A stretch of 64,000 nucleotides of DNA. It comes from Microvirga antarctica (GTDB lineage: Bacteria; Pseudomonadota; Alphaproteobacteria; Rhizobiales; Beijerinckiaceae). Under the pieces are notes generated by a model, which had not been told where the DNA came from, made no database searches, and saw only the letters and a list, made by a program, of their open reading frames with translations. A program made the position numbers and the translations under genes. The DNA lies in assembly GCF_017921815.1 (NCBI RefSeq), contig NZ_JAGEMM010000001.1, positions 186,001 to 250,000 on the forward strand. Reading direction: 5' to 3'. Below, one piece after another: positions 27,545-36,486 of the stretch; within the stretch, counting starts at the first letter, position 1; each line of letters opens with the position of its first letter.

Positions 27545-28285
27545 ATGACCAAGCCCCTTCTGAACCGCGTCGCCGTGGTGACCGGCGCCTCGCGCGGCAT
27601 CGGCCGTGCTGCTGCCCTCGCCCTTGCGGAAGCCGGCGCCCATATCGTGGCGCTTGCCCGCACGCAGGGCGCGCTGGAATCCCTCGACGACGAAATTCGC
27701 GCCAGAGGATCCAGCGCGACGCTGGTGCCGGTCAACATGAAGGATTTCGAGGCGCTCGACCGCCTTGGTGCGGCCATCCACGAACGCTGGGGCAAGCTCG
27801 ACATCCTGCTCGGCAACGCGGGGATTCTGGGTGAACTCGCCCCCATCACCCATATCGATCAGGCGGTCTGGGACGAGGTGATGGCCATCAACGTGACGGC
27901 CAATTACCGCCTGATCCGCTCCCTCGACCCTCTGCTGCGCGCGTCCGATGCCGGCCGGGCGATCTTCGTGTCCTCCGGGGCTGCCCACAAGGCCACGGCC
28001 TATTGGGGGCCTTATTCCGTGTCCAAGGCAGCGCTCGAAGCGCTCGTTCGGACCTATGCGGCCGAGACCGTGACCACGCCGCTCAAGGTGATGCTGGTCA
28101 ATCCGGGGCCGCTGCGCACCAACATGCGCCGCGCCGCCATGCCGGGTGAGGATCCCCTGACCCTGAAGACGCCCGACGATCTGGCCCCGCATATCCTTGC
28201 CCTCGCCCTGCCCTCGTGGGCCGAGACCGGCAAGATCTGGGACTTTCGCGAGGCGAGAGTGCTGACGCCGCAGATGCCCGCCTGA
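27545..28285 (+). CDS. SDR family oxidoreductase
   Basis: 246 residues, classical short-chain dehydrogenase. Cofactor loop TGASRGIG near residues 13-20, NAG motif near 90, and the catalytic Tyr157/Lys161 (YSVSK) with the Ser about 13 residues earlier. Substrate unknown. It starts 33 bp after purF and may share its transcript; that position is common in this group but gives no pathway. Confidence 0.88.
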   Translation: MTKPLLNRVAVVTGASRGIGRAAALALAEAGAHIVALARTQGALESLDDEIRARGSSATLVPVNMKDFEALDRLGAAIHERWGKLDILLGNAGILGELAPITHIDQAVWDEVMAINVTANYRLIRSLDPLLRASDAGRAIFVSSGAAHKATAYWGPYSVSKAALEALVRTYAAETVTTPLKVMLVNPGPLRTNMRRAAMPGEDPLTLKTPDDLAPHILALALPSWAETGKIWDFREARVLTPQMPA

Positions 28286-28492
28286 TCAGGTCTCGACCCG
28301 GCTCTGCAACATGGCCCAGAGAACCGAATGGGCACGGGTCGTCGATCCGTTACGGACGATATCGGGCACCGGGCGCGACACAACTGATCCTGACTTTCTC
28401 TGCCGGTCGTTGTCGGCATCCGCGTAGGCGGACGTAAATCCTCCGACAACAAGAAGGCTTGCAGCCACAACGGCCTTCGACACGGTGCTCAT
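28286..28492 (-). CDS. small secreted protein, unknown function
   Basis: 68 residues. A signal peptide (MSTVSKAVVAASLLVVGGFTSAYA region, cleaved after about residue 23) is followed by a polar, basic mature part of about 45 residues without Cys. GGAGGAG lies 6 bases before ATG 28492, supporting a real gene. It is convergent with the SDR gene, the stop codons almost touching. I do not recognise a family. Confidence 0.6.
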   Translation of the reverse strand: MSTVSKAVVAASLLVVGGFTSAYADADNDRQRKSGSVVSRPVPDIVRNGSTTRAHSVLWAMLQSRVET

Positions 28493-28593
28493 GGACAACT
28501 CCTCCGGGCAGCAGGCGAAACATCGCCGACCCCGAAGAGGCGCTGTAATTATGTTGCAAGTGTGTCGATAGGGAAAGCGGGACTTTCAGCGCC

Positions 28594-29952
28594 TTACCAC
28601 TTCGACTTCTTCTCCTTGTCGAACGGGTTCGCGCCCATGCGGAGCGAGATCCGGATCGGCACGCCGGGAAGATCGAAGGATTCGCGCAGCTTGTTGACGA
28701 GGTAGCGCGAGTAGGATTTCGGCAAAGCATCGAGCTGGTTGCCGAAAATGGCGAAATGGGGCGGACGCGCCTTGATCTGCGTCATGTAGCGGATCTTGAT
28801 GCGACGGCCCGACACTGCCGGCGGCGGATTGGTCTCGAGCGCGTCGGCCAGCCACTGGTTCATCTTGGCGGTCGAGATGCGCCGGTTCCAGGTCTCATAG
28901 ACCTGCAGCACGGCTTTCATGAGCGGGTCGATGCCCGTGCCGGCAAGTCCCGACAGCGGTACGATCGGCGCGCCTCTGACTTGCGGGAGGAGCCGGGTCG
29001 CCTTCTCCTTGAGCTCTTTCAGAAGTCCCTGCTGGTCGGCAACGAGATCCCACTTGTTGACGCCGATGACGAGGGCGCGGCCCTCGGTTTCCACCAGGTC
29101 GACGATGGACAGGTCCTGTTTCTCGAACGGGATGGTGGCATCGAGCAGGATCACCACCACTTCGGCGAACCGGATCGCCCGCAGGGCATCGGCGACGGAA
29201 AGCTTTTCCAGCTTGTCCTCGACGCGGGCGCGCTTGCGCAGGCCGGCGGTGTCGAACAGCTTGATCTCGCGCCCGTGCCAGCTCCAGTCGAGGGAGATGG
29301 AATCGCGGGTGATCCCCGCTTCCGGCCCGACGAGCAGGCGGTCTTCGCCCACCATCCGGTTGATGAGGGTCGACTTACCCGCATTCGGGCGTCCGACGAT
29401 GGCGACCTTCAGCGGCTTGTCGGGCGCATCCTCGTCGTCCTCCGGCTCCGCGTTGGGATCAGGGAAGAACGGCATCAGGGCTTCGAACAGGTCGGACAAG
29501 CCCTCGCCATGCTCGGCCGAAAACGGGATGGGATCGCCAAGGCCGAGGGAGAAGGCCTCATAGGCGCCAGCGAGCCCCGCTCCGCCCTCGGCCTTGTTGG
29601 CCACGAGGATGACGGGCTTGCCCGACCGGCGCACCATTTCGGCGAACGGCCGGTCGGCCGGCAGAATGCCGACGCGGGCATCGATCACGAACAGGATGAC
29701 ATCCGCGTCCATGATCGCGGCCTCGGTCTGCGCGCGCATGCGACCGAGGAGCGATTCCTCCGTCGCCTCTTCGAGGCCGGCGGTGTCGAGAATGCGGAAT
29801 TCGAGGTCGCCCAGATGCGCATCGCCCTCGCGGCGATCGCGGGTCACGCCCGGCCGATCGTCGACGAGCGCGAGCTTCTTGCCGACGAGGCGATTGAAGA
29901 GGGTCGATTTGCCGACATTCGGCCGCCCGACAATGGCGACGAGGGGCGTCAT
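28594..29952 (-). CDS. der: GTPase Der (EngA)
   Basis: 452 residues. Tandem-GTPase needed for 50S assembly. The two G1 loops are GRPNVGKST near residue 8 and GRPNAGKST near residue 191, separated by an acidic linker (EPEDDEDAP), with a C-terminal KH-like domain. GAGGA precedes ATG 29952. It lies 9 bp downstream of the YfgM-like gene on the minus strand. Confidence 0.96.
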   Translation of the reverse strand: MTPLVAIVGRPNVGKSTLFNRLVGKKLALVDDRPGVTRDRREGDAHLGDLEFRILDTAGLEEATEESLLGRMRAQTEAAIMDADVILFVIDARVGILPADRPFAEMVRRSGKPVILVANKAEGGAGLAGAYEAFSLGLGDPIPFSAEHGEGLSDLFEALMPFFPDPNAEPEDDEDAPDKPLKVAIVGRPNAGKSTLINRMVGEDRLLVGPEAGITRDSISLDWSWHGREIKLFDTAGLRKRARVEDKLEKLSVADALRAIRFAEVVVILLDATIPFEKQDLSIVDLVETEGRALVIGVNKWDLVADQQGLLKELKEKATRLLPQVRGAPIVPLSGLAGTGIDPLMKAVLQVYETWNRRISTAKMNQWLADALETNPPPAVSGRRIKIRYMTQIKARPPHFAIFGNQLDALPKSYSRYLVNKLRESFDLPGVPIRISLRMGANPFDKEKKSKW

Positions 29953-29961
29953 GTCATGTCC

Positions 29962-30633
29962 TCACTGCGTGACTTGCACAGGTCCACCCGCCACAAGGGC
30001 AGTATAGATGGCCAGGCGTTGTTTCAGGGACGGCGGCGTTTCGCGGTCGGCGGCGATCTGGTCGAACCACTTGCCGGCAAATTCCATCTCGCCGGTCTTC
30101 AGGCCGGACAGGCCGAGCAATTCGCGGGCCGAGTGCCGCCACGGATTGGTCGGGACCGCCAGACGCTCCAGCGCCGGACGCACCACCGAAGGCTCGGCGG
30201 TGTCGAGGCGCAGCCACGCGGCGCGAAGCCGCGCGAGGTCCTGCCAGACGGATGGGATCTTGGTGTCGGCAGCCAGCGCGTCATAGGCGCTTGCCCCGTT
30301 CTCCGCGCTGCCGTGGCCGAGCTCGGCTGCGAGGCGGAAGCGCGCCAGCAGGCCGTAGCCGCCGTCCGCGTCCTTGGCCAGGGTCTCGAACGCGGCCTCG
30401 GATTCCGGCCCCTTGTCTTCCCGAGACAGGCGCAGCGCATCTTCATAGCGCGCGCCGGCGGCCTGCGATTTCGTTTCCGCAAGGTGCTCCCAGTAGCGCC
30501 AGCCTCCCACGAGGGCGAGCACAAGCACGGCCGCGCCGATGATCACGCCGTTGTAGCGCTTCCAGATCAGGGCGATCCTGTCGCGGCGGTATTCGTCGTC
30601 GACCTCGCGGATGAACTCTTCGTTGGGAGCCAT
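29962..30633 (-). CDS. YfgM-like TPR membrane-anchored protein
   Basis: 223 residues. One transmembrane helix at about residues 30-48 after a short cytoplasmic arm (EEFIREVDDEYRRDR), then a periplasmic TPR-like helical domain. This is the architecture of YfgM, the SecYEG-associated chaperone-like protein whose gene precedes der in many proteobacteria, as here. Function by family only. Confidence 0.8.
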   Translation of the reverse strand: MAPNEEFIREVDDEYRRDRIALIWKRYNGVIIGAAVLVLALVGGWRYWEHLAETKSQAAGARYEDALRLSREDKGPESEAAFETLAKDADGGYGLLARFRLAAELGHGSAENGASAYDALAADTKIPSVWQDLARLRAAWLRLDTAEPSVVRPALERLAVPTNPWRHSARELLGLSGLKTGEMEFAGKWFDQIAADRETPPSLKQRLAIYTALVAGGPVQVTQ

Positions 30634-30743
30634 GGTTCTGCTGCGGCCGAGCCGCCTCCTTTATCGAAGAGGGTCGCCTATCACACAGCCCTTGCGAAGG
30701 CGAGGGTTTGATTGCGGCGGCGGTGACACGGCAGGCCCCTCGC

Positions 30744-31337
30744 CTATCCTCGCATTGCCAGCACGGGCACGCCGATCAACAGCGGGTGAAGCCACACCAC
30801 GAACAATCCATAGACGATCGACCCGATGGCAATCGCCAGCAGGTCGTTGCGGATCCCGTGCGGCGCCGCCAGGGGTGCCCCGTGGGGTACGCCCTCATCC
30901 CGACGTTTCGCACTGATGCGGGCCAGCACCGCCCAGACCAGAAAGGACCCGAACAGCAGGATTGAACCGAGATCGCCATTGGCGAGGAGATGGGCCAGCG
31001 CCCAGATTTTCACGGCCGTCAGCATCGGGTGCTTGAGCCTCGCCTTGATCCGGCCCGGCAGATAGGCGGCGGCAAAGCACACGGAGGACACCCAGACCAG
31101 CAGCAGCGCCAGGTGGCGCGTCCAGGTCGGCGGGTCCCAGACCGGGATATAGCCCGCCGCGCGGTAGCGGCCGAACCCGACGGAGATGAGGATGATGCCG
31201 AGAAGGGACGCGAGGGAATAGAGACCCTTGTAGGGACCTTCCCCGACCTTCGCGACCAATCCCGCCCGCGCTCCACGGGCCATGGTGAAGGCATGAACGC
31301 CCAGGAAAACGAGTAATCCGAGAATAAGGACGGTCAC
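30744..31337 (-). CDS. NnrU family membrane protein
   Basis: 197 residues with about six hydrophobic segments and the NnrU pattern ALLLVWVSSVCFAAAYLPGR and KHPMLTAVKIWALAHLLANGD. NnrU was described beside nitrite/NO reductase genes in Rhodobacter; here no denitrification genes are present. The start is GTG 31337 with GGGAG 9 bases upstream, inside a short ATCTCC-CA-GGAGAT palindrome. Paralogous function (heme or quinone related) cannot be told. Confidence 0.85.
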   Translation of the reverse strand: MTVLILGLLVFLGVHAFTMARGARAGLVAKVGEGPYKGLYSLASLLGIILISVGFGRYRAAGYIPVWDPPTWTRHLALLLVWVSSVCFAAAYLPGRIKARLKHPMLTAVKIWALAHLLANGDLGSILLFGSFLVWAVLARISAKRRDEGVPHGAPLAAPHGIRNDLLAIAIGSIVYGLFVVWLHPLLIGVPVLAMRG

Positions 31338-31631
31338 TAATCAGATCTCCCAGGAGATGGACGCGACTGGCGCCCGAGTAAAACATGACGAATCACACAG
31401 ACATTATTCAGGAGAGAATGCCATTCTATTAGGCGGCCACCACACTTGATTGCATGCTCACGACCTTTTACGGGCTCACTATTCCTCATCGGTAGCCAGC
31501 GCTACTCAATCGACCACGGCCCCCGCCTTAAGTCGAGTGTGCGTATCGCCCTGAGGGGCTAGCGCGGCGCTGCCGATTTCGATAGCTAAAAGTTCAAACA
31601 ATACTGACGACGAGGTCAGGGGGAGAGACGG

Positions 31632-32252
31632 ATGGAAACGCTCCTGAGAATATCCCGCGCGATCGACGCGTTCAATGTGCGGATCGGAAAGACCGTCGCC
31701 TGGGCGATCGTCGTCGCCATCCTGGTCTCGGCGATCAATGCCTTTATCCGGCGCATCTTCGGGGTTTCGTCAAATGCCTGGCTCGAGCTGCAATGGTACC
31801 TGTTCGGTGCCGTGTTCATGCTCTGCTCGCCGTGGACGCTGAAAGCCAACGAGCACATCCGCATCGACATCATCTCCAATATGCTCCCCAAGCGGCGCCG
31901 GGACGGGATCGACGTGCTGGGCCACATCTTCTTCCTGTTTCCGTTCGTGGCGCTGATGATCTATCTCGCCGTGCCCTATTTCTGGCGCTCCTATCTGTCG
32001 GGCGAAGTGTCGTCCAACGCCGGCGGGCTTCTCATCTGGCCCGCCAAGGGCCTGATCCTTCTCGGCTTTCTGCTCCTCGGGCTTCAATGGTTCAGCGAGC
32101 TGGTCAAGCGCATCGCCATCATGCGCGGAGACCTTGCGGACGATGCGCCAACCGGCCACAGCGCGGAAGCCGAGGCCGAGCGGCTTCTCGCGGAACTTGC
32201 CGATCCTGTTGCGCCGCTGGGCGGTGAGCCTCCGGGCGACGGCATCCGATAA
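31632..32252 (+). CDS. dctQ: TRAP transporter small permease (DctQ type)
   Basis: 206 residues. Four membrane segments (about residues 18-40, 50-75, 95-120, 140-165), charged WLELQWYLFGAVFMLCS in the second, and an acidic C-terminal tail. TRAP systems import organic acids with Na+ using DctP (binding), DctQ and DctM. A strong GGGGGAGAG site precedes ATG. No DctP gene is nearby. About 294 bp of noncoding DNA separate it from nnrU. Confidence 0.88.
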   Translation: METLLRISRAIDAFNVRIGKTVAWAIVVAILVSAINAFIRRIFGVSSNAWLELQWYLFGAVFMLCSPWTLKANEHIRIDIISNMLPKRRRDGIDVLGHIFFLFPFVALMIYLAVPYFWRSYLSGEVSSNAGGLLIWPAKGLILLGFLLLGLQWFSELVKRIAIMRGDLADDAPTGHSAEAEAERLLAELADPVAPLGGEPPGDGIR

Positions 32253-32293
32253 GCGGATGGACGCCTTGTTTTTCCTTTCCGGAGTTTCCGTTC

Positions 32294-34180
32294 ATGGCTG
32301 AGTTTATCGCCCAGAACCTCGCGCCGATCATGTTCGCGGCGCTCGTGATCTTCCTTCTTCTCGGCTACCCTGTTGCCTTCTCGCTGGCTGCCAACGGCCT
32401 GCTGTTCTTCTTCCTCGCGGTCGAGCTGGCGCCCCTCGCCCCGCAGACCATCACCCTCTCGTGGCCCCTCCTCGGCGCGCTGCCCGACCGGGTCTTCGGC
32501 ACCATGTCGAACGAGGTGCTGCTGGCCATTCCATTCTTTACCTTCATGGGGTTGATCCTGGAGCGATCCGGGATGGCCGAGGATCTGCTCGACACCATCG
32601 GCCAGCTGTTCGGACCCGTCCGCGGCGGTCTCGCCTTCGCGGTGATCTTCGTGGGCGCGCTGCTTGCCGCCACCACCGGCGTGGTCGCGGCCTCCGTGAT
32701 CTCCATGGGCCTGATCTCGCTGCCGATCATGCTGCGTTACGGCTACGACCGTCGCCTCGCCTCGGGCGTGATCGCGGCCTCCGGCACGCTGGCGCAGATC
32801 ATCCCGCCATCGCTCGTTCTCATCGTCATGGCCGATCAGCTGGGTCGCTCGGTCGGCGACATGTACGAGGGCGCGTTCCTGCCCGGCATCATCCTGGCCG
32901 GCCTCTATGCCGGCTACGTGGCCCTGATGGCCCTGATCTTCCCGAAATCTGCTCCCGGCCTGCCGCAGGAGGCCATCGGGTTCCGGGAGCCGGACGGCTC
33001 GCGCGGCGTCTGGCAGCTCGGCGTCCTTGTCGTCTTCTCAGGCTTCGTCGGCTACTACGTCCTGTCGCAGACGCAAACCAAGTCCGGCGCCGATTTCGTG
33101 ATCCTGACCATCTGCGTGGCAACTGTGGTGGCGTTGATCTGCGCCCTCATGAACCTGATGCTGGGGGCGCGCCGGGTCGTCATCTCGGCCGTGCTGGTGG
33201 CCGCGCTCATCGCCCTCTACATAGCCCTTCACCGGACGGGCTACGAATCCCTCGCCCTCCTGATGGAGATGATCCTCGCCGGAGCGTTCTACGCCCTCAT
33301 CGTCGGCCTTCTCGAGAAGGTGACCGGCTTCCGGCTGATGTCCCGCATGGCCGTGCAGACCACTTTCGTGATGGTGCCGCCGCTTCTGCTGATCTTCCTG
33401 GTGCTGGGCACGATCTTCATCGGGCTCGCCACACCCACCGAAGGCGGCGCGATGGGCGCGCTTGGATCGCTGATCCTGGCGGCAATCAAGCGCCGGCTGG
33501 ACAACAATCCGAACCGCTTCAACTGGCTGCTGGTGCGGCAGGCGACGGAGGCGACCGCCAAACTCTCCGCCTTCGTCCTGTTCATCCTGATCGGCGCGCG
33601 CGTCTTTTCGCTGACCTTCTACGGTGTGAACGGCCATATCTGGGTCGAGCACCTGCTGACTTCGCTGCCGGGCGGCTCGACGGGCTTCCTGATCTTCACC
33701 AACGTGCTGGTCTTCTTCCTGGCGTTCTTCCTCGACTTCTTCGAACTGGCCTTCATCATCGTGCCCCTGCTTGGCCCACCGGCCGAAAAGCTCGGCATCG
33801 ACCTGATCTGGTTCGGCGTGATCCTCGGCGTGAACATGCAGACGTCGTTCATGCATCCGCCCTTTGGGTTCGCGCTGTTCTTCCTGCGATCGGTCGCCCC
33901 GAAGGTTCCCTATCTCGACCGCGTCACCGGCAAACGCATGGAGCCGGTGACCACGGGACAGATTTATTGGGGTGCGGTGCCGTTCGTGATCATTCAGGTC
34001 ATCATGGTGGCGATCGTCGTGATGTTCCCGCAGATCGTCATGCACTACAAGGGAAGCGGGGTCACGGTCGATCCCGCCGCCGTGCAGAAGAGCCTCGACA
34101 ACATTCTCATGCCGGGGCTGGCACCCGGTGGCGACGGCGGGTTGCCTGGTCTCAATTTCGACGCTCCGAAGAGCCCCTGA
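32294..34180 (+). CDS. dctM: TRAP transporter large permease (DctM type, extended)
   Basis: 628 residues, about 200 more than a common DctM. The N-terminal part (residues 1-230) and C-terminal part (330-600) match the DctM halves, with TTGVVAASVISMG and EGGAMGALG motifs; an extra set of hydrophobic segments (about 235-340) lies between. This long form occurs in the mannitol/chloroaromatic-like TRAP group, but substrate is unknown. It follows dctQ by 41 bp. Confidence 0.87.
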   Translation: MAEFIAQNLAPIMFAALVIFLLLGYPVAFSLAANGLLFFFLAVELAPLAPQTITLSWPLLGALPDRVFGTMSNEVLLAIPFFTFMGLILERSGMAEDLLDTIGQLFGPVRGGLAFAVIFVGALLAATTGVVAASVISMGLISLPIMLRYGYDRRLASGVIAASGTLAQIIPPSLVLIVMADQLGRSVGDMYEGAFLPGIILAGLYAGYVALMALIFPKSAPGLPQEAIGFREPDGSRGVWQLGVLVVFSGFVGYYVLSQTQTKSGADFVILTICVATVVALICALMNLMLGARRVVISAVLVAALIALYIALHRTGYESLALLMEMILAGAFYALIVGLLEKVTGFRLMSRMAVQTTFVMVPPLLLIFLVLGTIFIGLATPTEGGAMGALGSLILAAIKRRLDNNPNRFNWLLVRQATEATAKLSAFVLFILIGARVFSLTFYGVNGHIWVEHLLTSLPGGSTGFLIFTNVLVFFLAFFLDFFELAFIIVPLLGPPAEKLGIDLIWFGVILGVNMQTSFMHPPFGFALFFLRSVAPKVPYLDRVTGKRMEPVTTGQIYWGAVPFVIIQVIMVAIVVMFPQIVMHYKGSGVTVDPAAVQKSLDNILMPGLAPGGDGGLPGLNFDAPKSP

Positions 34181-34235
34181 CGCGGGCGATGCCTTCGGGG
34201 TGAGCGTGCAGCGCCTCTCACTCCGGAGTCCAACC

Positions 34236-34931
34236 ATGACGCGTCTTCACACCGAACGCCATCTCGTGTCGCGCATCGGCTGGCTGCGGGCCGCGGTCCT
34301 CGGCGCCAATGACGGGATCGTCTCGACTGCAAGCCTGATCGTCGGCGTGGCGGCTGCGGCGACCGCCAGCTCGGAAGTGCTGGTGGCCGGGATTGCCGGC
34401 CTCGTCGCGGGCGCCATGTCGATGGCGGCCGGCGAATACGTGTCCGTCAGCTCGCAGGCCGACACGGAGAAGGCCGACCTCGACCGGGAACGCGCCGAGC
34501 TTGCGGCACAGCCAGAATTCGAGCGCGACGAATTGGCCGACGTCTATGTGAAGCGCGGAGTCGAGCGGGCGATTGCCTTGAAGGTCGCCGAGCAGATGAT
34601 GGCCAAGGACGCGCTGGGCGCACACGCCCACGACGAACTCGGCATCAGCGACAGCACCACCGCCCGGCCGATTCAGGCGGCTTTGACGTCGGCTGCCACC
34701 TTTTCTGTCGGGGCTGCCATGCCACTGCTCATGGTGCTGGTCTCGCCGACCCGATATCTCGTGCTGCTGGTATCCGTCGCCTCCCTGTTGTTCCTCGCCC
34801 TGCTGGGCGCCATCGGCGCGCGGGCGGGCGGTGCCAACGTGGTCCGCGCAACCATTCGCGTGACCTTCTGGGGCGCATTGGCCATGGCCCTGACCGCGGG
34901 CATCGGCGCCCTCGTCGGGAGGGCCGTTTAG
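34236..34931 (+). CDS. VIT1/CCC1 family metal transporter
   Basis: 231 residues. Membrane segments with the family signature GANDGIVSTASLIVGV near residue 25 and MSMAAGEYVSVSSQ near residue 66, a cytoplasmic metal-binding helical hairpin at about 80-145 rich in Glu, then three membrane helices. Family members move Fe2+/Mn2+ out of the cytoplasm. ATG 34236 is chosen over the longer frame because CCGGAG lies upstream. Confidence 0.87.
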   Translation: MTRLHTERHLVSRIGWLRAAVLGANDGIVSTASLIVGVAAAATASSEVLVAGIAGLVAGAMSMAAGEYVSVSSQADTEKADLDRERAELAAQPEFERDELADVYVKRGVERAIALKVAEQMMAKDALGAHAHDELGISDSTTARPIQAALTSAATFSVGAAMPLLMVLVSPTRYLVLLVSVASLLFLALLGAIGARAGGANVVRATIRVTFWGALAMALTAGIGALVGRAV

Positions 34932-35062
34932 GCACCTGCAGGGGACTGGCTGGGTCTCGGCTCTCTCCCTCAGGACAACAAAAGCTGCAACCCGTCGCGG
35001 ACTTGCGACCAGCGCAAGAAGTCTTTAATCGAACATTATAACAATAATGTTGGAGAGAGTCG

Positions 35063-35392
35063 GTGTTGCAGCGGTTCAAGACCCGGTGGAGCGGAAGCAC
35101 CCGCCGGGAGAAGATGATTCTCGTGTCAGCTCCGATCATGGCAGGCCTTCTCACGGGTCTCTTTGCGGCCAGCCGCACCCCACCCCTTGACCGTACCGCG
35201 TTCCTGAAAGGCTGCCTCAAGGGGCAATATCCCGGCATGGATGCGAGCGGCCTGCAGCGCTATTGCGAGTGCGCTGCTGACAGCATCACGCCCGAGATGC
35301 TGATCCCTGCCCGCACCGACCCACCGCGCCTGACCCCGGAACTCAGCCGCCTCACCCAGGCCTGCGCCCGCAAAGCAAACGGCGGGGGTTAG
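35063..35392 (+). CDS. small membrane-anchored Cys-rich protein, unknown function
   Basis: 109 residues. N-terminal transmembrane helix (about residues 19-38), then a periplasmic-side domain with four Cys: GCLKG, YCEC and QAC. GTG 35063 is preceded by GGAGAGAG. The C-terminal domain resembles the Cys-rich tail of the DUF1624 protein at 39006-39992, including YC/VC-x-C and a shared SRLTQ-x-C ending. The pattern suggests disulfides. I know no function. Confidence 0.65.
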   Translation: MLQRFKTRWSGSTRREKMILVSAPIMAGLLTGLFAASRTPPLDRTAFLKGCLKGQYPGMDASGLQRYCECAADSITPEMLIPARTDPPRLTPELSRLTQACARKANGGG

Positions 35393-35946
35393 ACGGGGGT
35401 GCTCCGCAGGCCGCGCCGCATGGGTCTGGGGCAAGGGCCTCAGCGGCTTGACAGCGCCTTCGCGTGATCGAGCCGCAGAGGCGGCTTCATGCCTCTGCGG
35501 CTGTGATAGGTGAGTGAGGACGCGGGACGCTCTACGACCATTCCGGCAGAAGCGGCATGAGGGTCCCGCAGTTCTGCGCTGGGCGCTATGGAAGAAAATT
35601 GCCATGGCATTGACGGTAAGATTGCAGCGATGGCGCTGTTGATGCTGCTCACGCTGCCCTTGCAGCAGCAGGTGCATGATTGGAGCATATCACGCCGTCC
35701 CAATGCCGAGAATTCCGAAGGACGCAACCAAAGATGACCGCCTAACCTCTACTTTGAGAGGCGCCAAACCAAGCAAGCATGCAACCCACATCTGAACCTC
35801 CCTCTCGGCGTCGCGAAACGGTGGTTCCATTTCCTAGAAGCTGAACACCCATTTACTAGAAAGTGGAAGCTGCCGAGCATTGAGCTACGATAAAACGATA
35901 TTCCCATCTTGCTATAGCGTAGCTTCTGTAGGGCGAGGTAGAAACG
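35393..35946. other. gene-poor stretch
   Basis: About 550 bp without a supported gene; short frames on both strands lack ribosome sites and family features. It contains a perfect 12-bp inverted repeat (35471-35502) and, near 35829-35870, the imperfect repeat CCATTT-C/A-CTAGAA twice. Base composition falls toward the tRNA-Arg region. Confidence 0.6.
35471..35502. repeat. perfect 12-bp inverted repeat
   Basis: AGCCGCAGAGGC (35471-35482), 8-nt loop, GCCTCTGCGGCT (35491-35502). It lies 79 bp after the small Cys-rich protein gene. No T tract follows on either side, so it may be a factor-dependent terminator hairpin, an mRNA-stabilising stem or a remnant. Confidence 0.6.
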
Positions 35947-36171
35947 ATGCAACGGCTAGACGTGTTCATGGGAACGGTTGGATCGGTGGCAGCACTTGTC
36001 GCTGCTGGCTTGTTTCTTTACGCATCCCGGTTCGAGGTGCGGGAGAACCTCGATACGATGGTTCCCGAAATCCAGCGCATCGGGCGATGGAATGCGTACG
36101 GATCAAGAGCCGCATTTGTCGGCGCTTTGTGCGCTTCATACGTGTTCGCGCGACAGAGCGGCTGGATTTGA
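35947..36171 (+). CDS. small membrane protein, unknown function
   Basis: 74 residues with two hydrophobic segments (about 7-25 and 52-68) and no Cys except one near the end. GAGG lies 9-12 bases before ATG 35947. Its stop codon is 2 bp from the 3' end of tRNA-Arg on the other strand. I do not recognise a family; a chance frame is possible. Confidence 0.5.
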   Translation: MQRLDVFMGTVGSVAALVAAGLFLYASRFEVRENLDTMVPEIQRIGRWNAYGSRAAFVGALCASYVFARQSGWI

Positions 36172-36173
36172 GG

Positions 36174-36250
36174 TGGCGACCCCTGCAGGACTTGAACCTG
36201 CGACCGTCGGTTTAGAAAACCGATGCTCTATCCAGCTGAGCTAAGGGGCC
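36174..36250 (-). tRNA. tRNA-Arg (anticodon TCT)
   Basis: 77 nt including encoded CCA. The acceptor stem GGCCCCT pairs with AGGGGTC (one G-U), D-arm GCTCAGCTGGATAGAGC, anticodon stem TCGGT/ACCGA with loop TTTCTAA giving TCT, T-arm GCAGGTTCAAGTCCTGC. A complete cloverleaf. Confidence 0.95.
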
Positions 36251-36345
36251 TTTGGACACTGCGGCAGTAGCAGTTGCTCAAATTTTATCGGCACGCAAGA
36301 TAACCGTACGATCTGAAAAGACCTTCTATCCCTTTTCTCCAAGGG

Positions 36346-36374
36346 CACCCAGTAGTACAGCCTGGTGGTTTTTT
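36346..36374 (+). terminator. possible rho-independent terminator
   Basis: CACCCAG and CTGGTG form a 6-bp stem with one bulge, followed by six T at 36369-36374. It lies in an AT-rich 170-bp segment between an intact and a truncated tRNA-Arg and has no obvious + strand gene to serve. Confidence 0.35.
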
Positions 36375-36423
36375 ATCATCCTGCTTCACCGCTGATAACG
36401 ATAAATAATTCTGATTCACAGAT

Positions 36424-36467
36424 ACTGCCTAGAAGGCAGTTGCTCTATCCAGCTGAGCTAAGGGGCC
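36424..36467 (-). pseudogene. truncated tRNA-Arg (TCT), 5' half only
   Basis: The first 27 bases equal those of the intact tRNA-Arg 170 bp away. An anticodon arm follows with its own complementary stem, ACTGC/GCAGT, and loop CTTCTAG (anticodon TCT). After the anticodon arm the sequence becomes AT-rich; no T-arm or acceptor 3' strand follows. So it is the 5' half of a second, non-identical tRNA-Arg gene. Confidence 0.75.
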
Positions 36468-36486
36468 TTGGGATTTTGGGCTGGGC

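Noticed and set aside
28756-30711. 651-codon open frame antisense to der and the YfgM-like gene
   Set aside because: Same reason; der and yfgM on the minus strand are certain by motif.
32461-34203. 580-codon frame overlapping dctM in another phase
   Set aside because: Arg/Pro/Ala-rich translation without membrane segments; dctM in its own frame is the real gene.
35440-35727. 95-codon minus-strand frame in the gene-poor region
   Set aside because: No ribosome site, no recognisable domain, overlaps the 12-bp inverted repeat.
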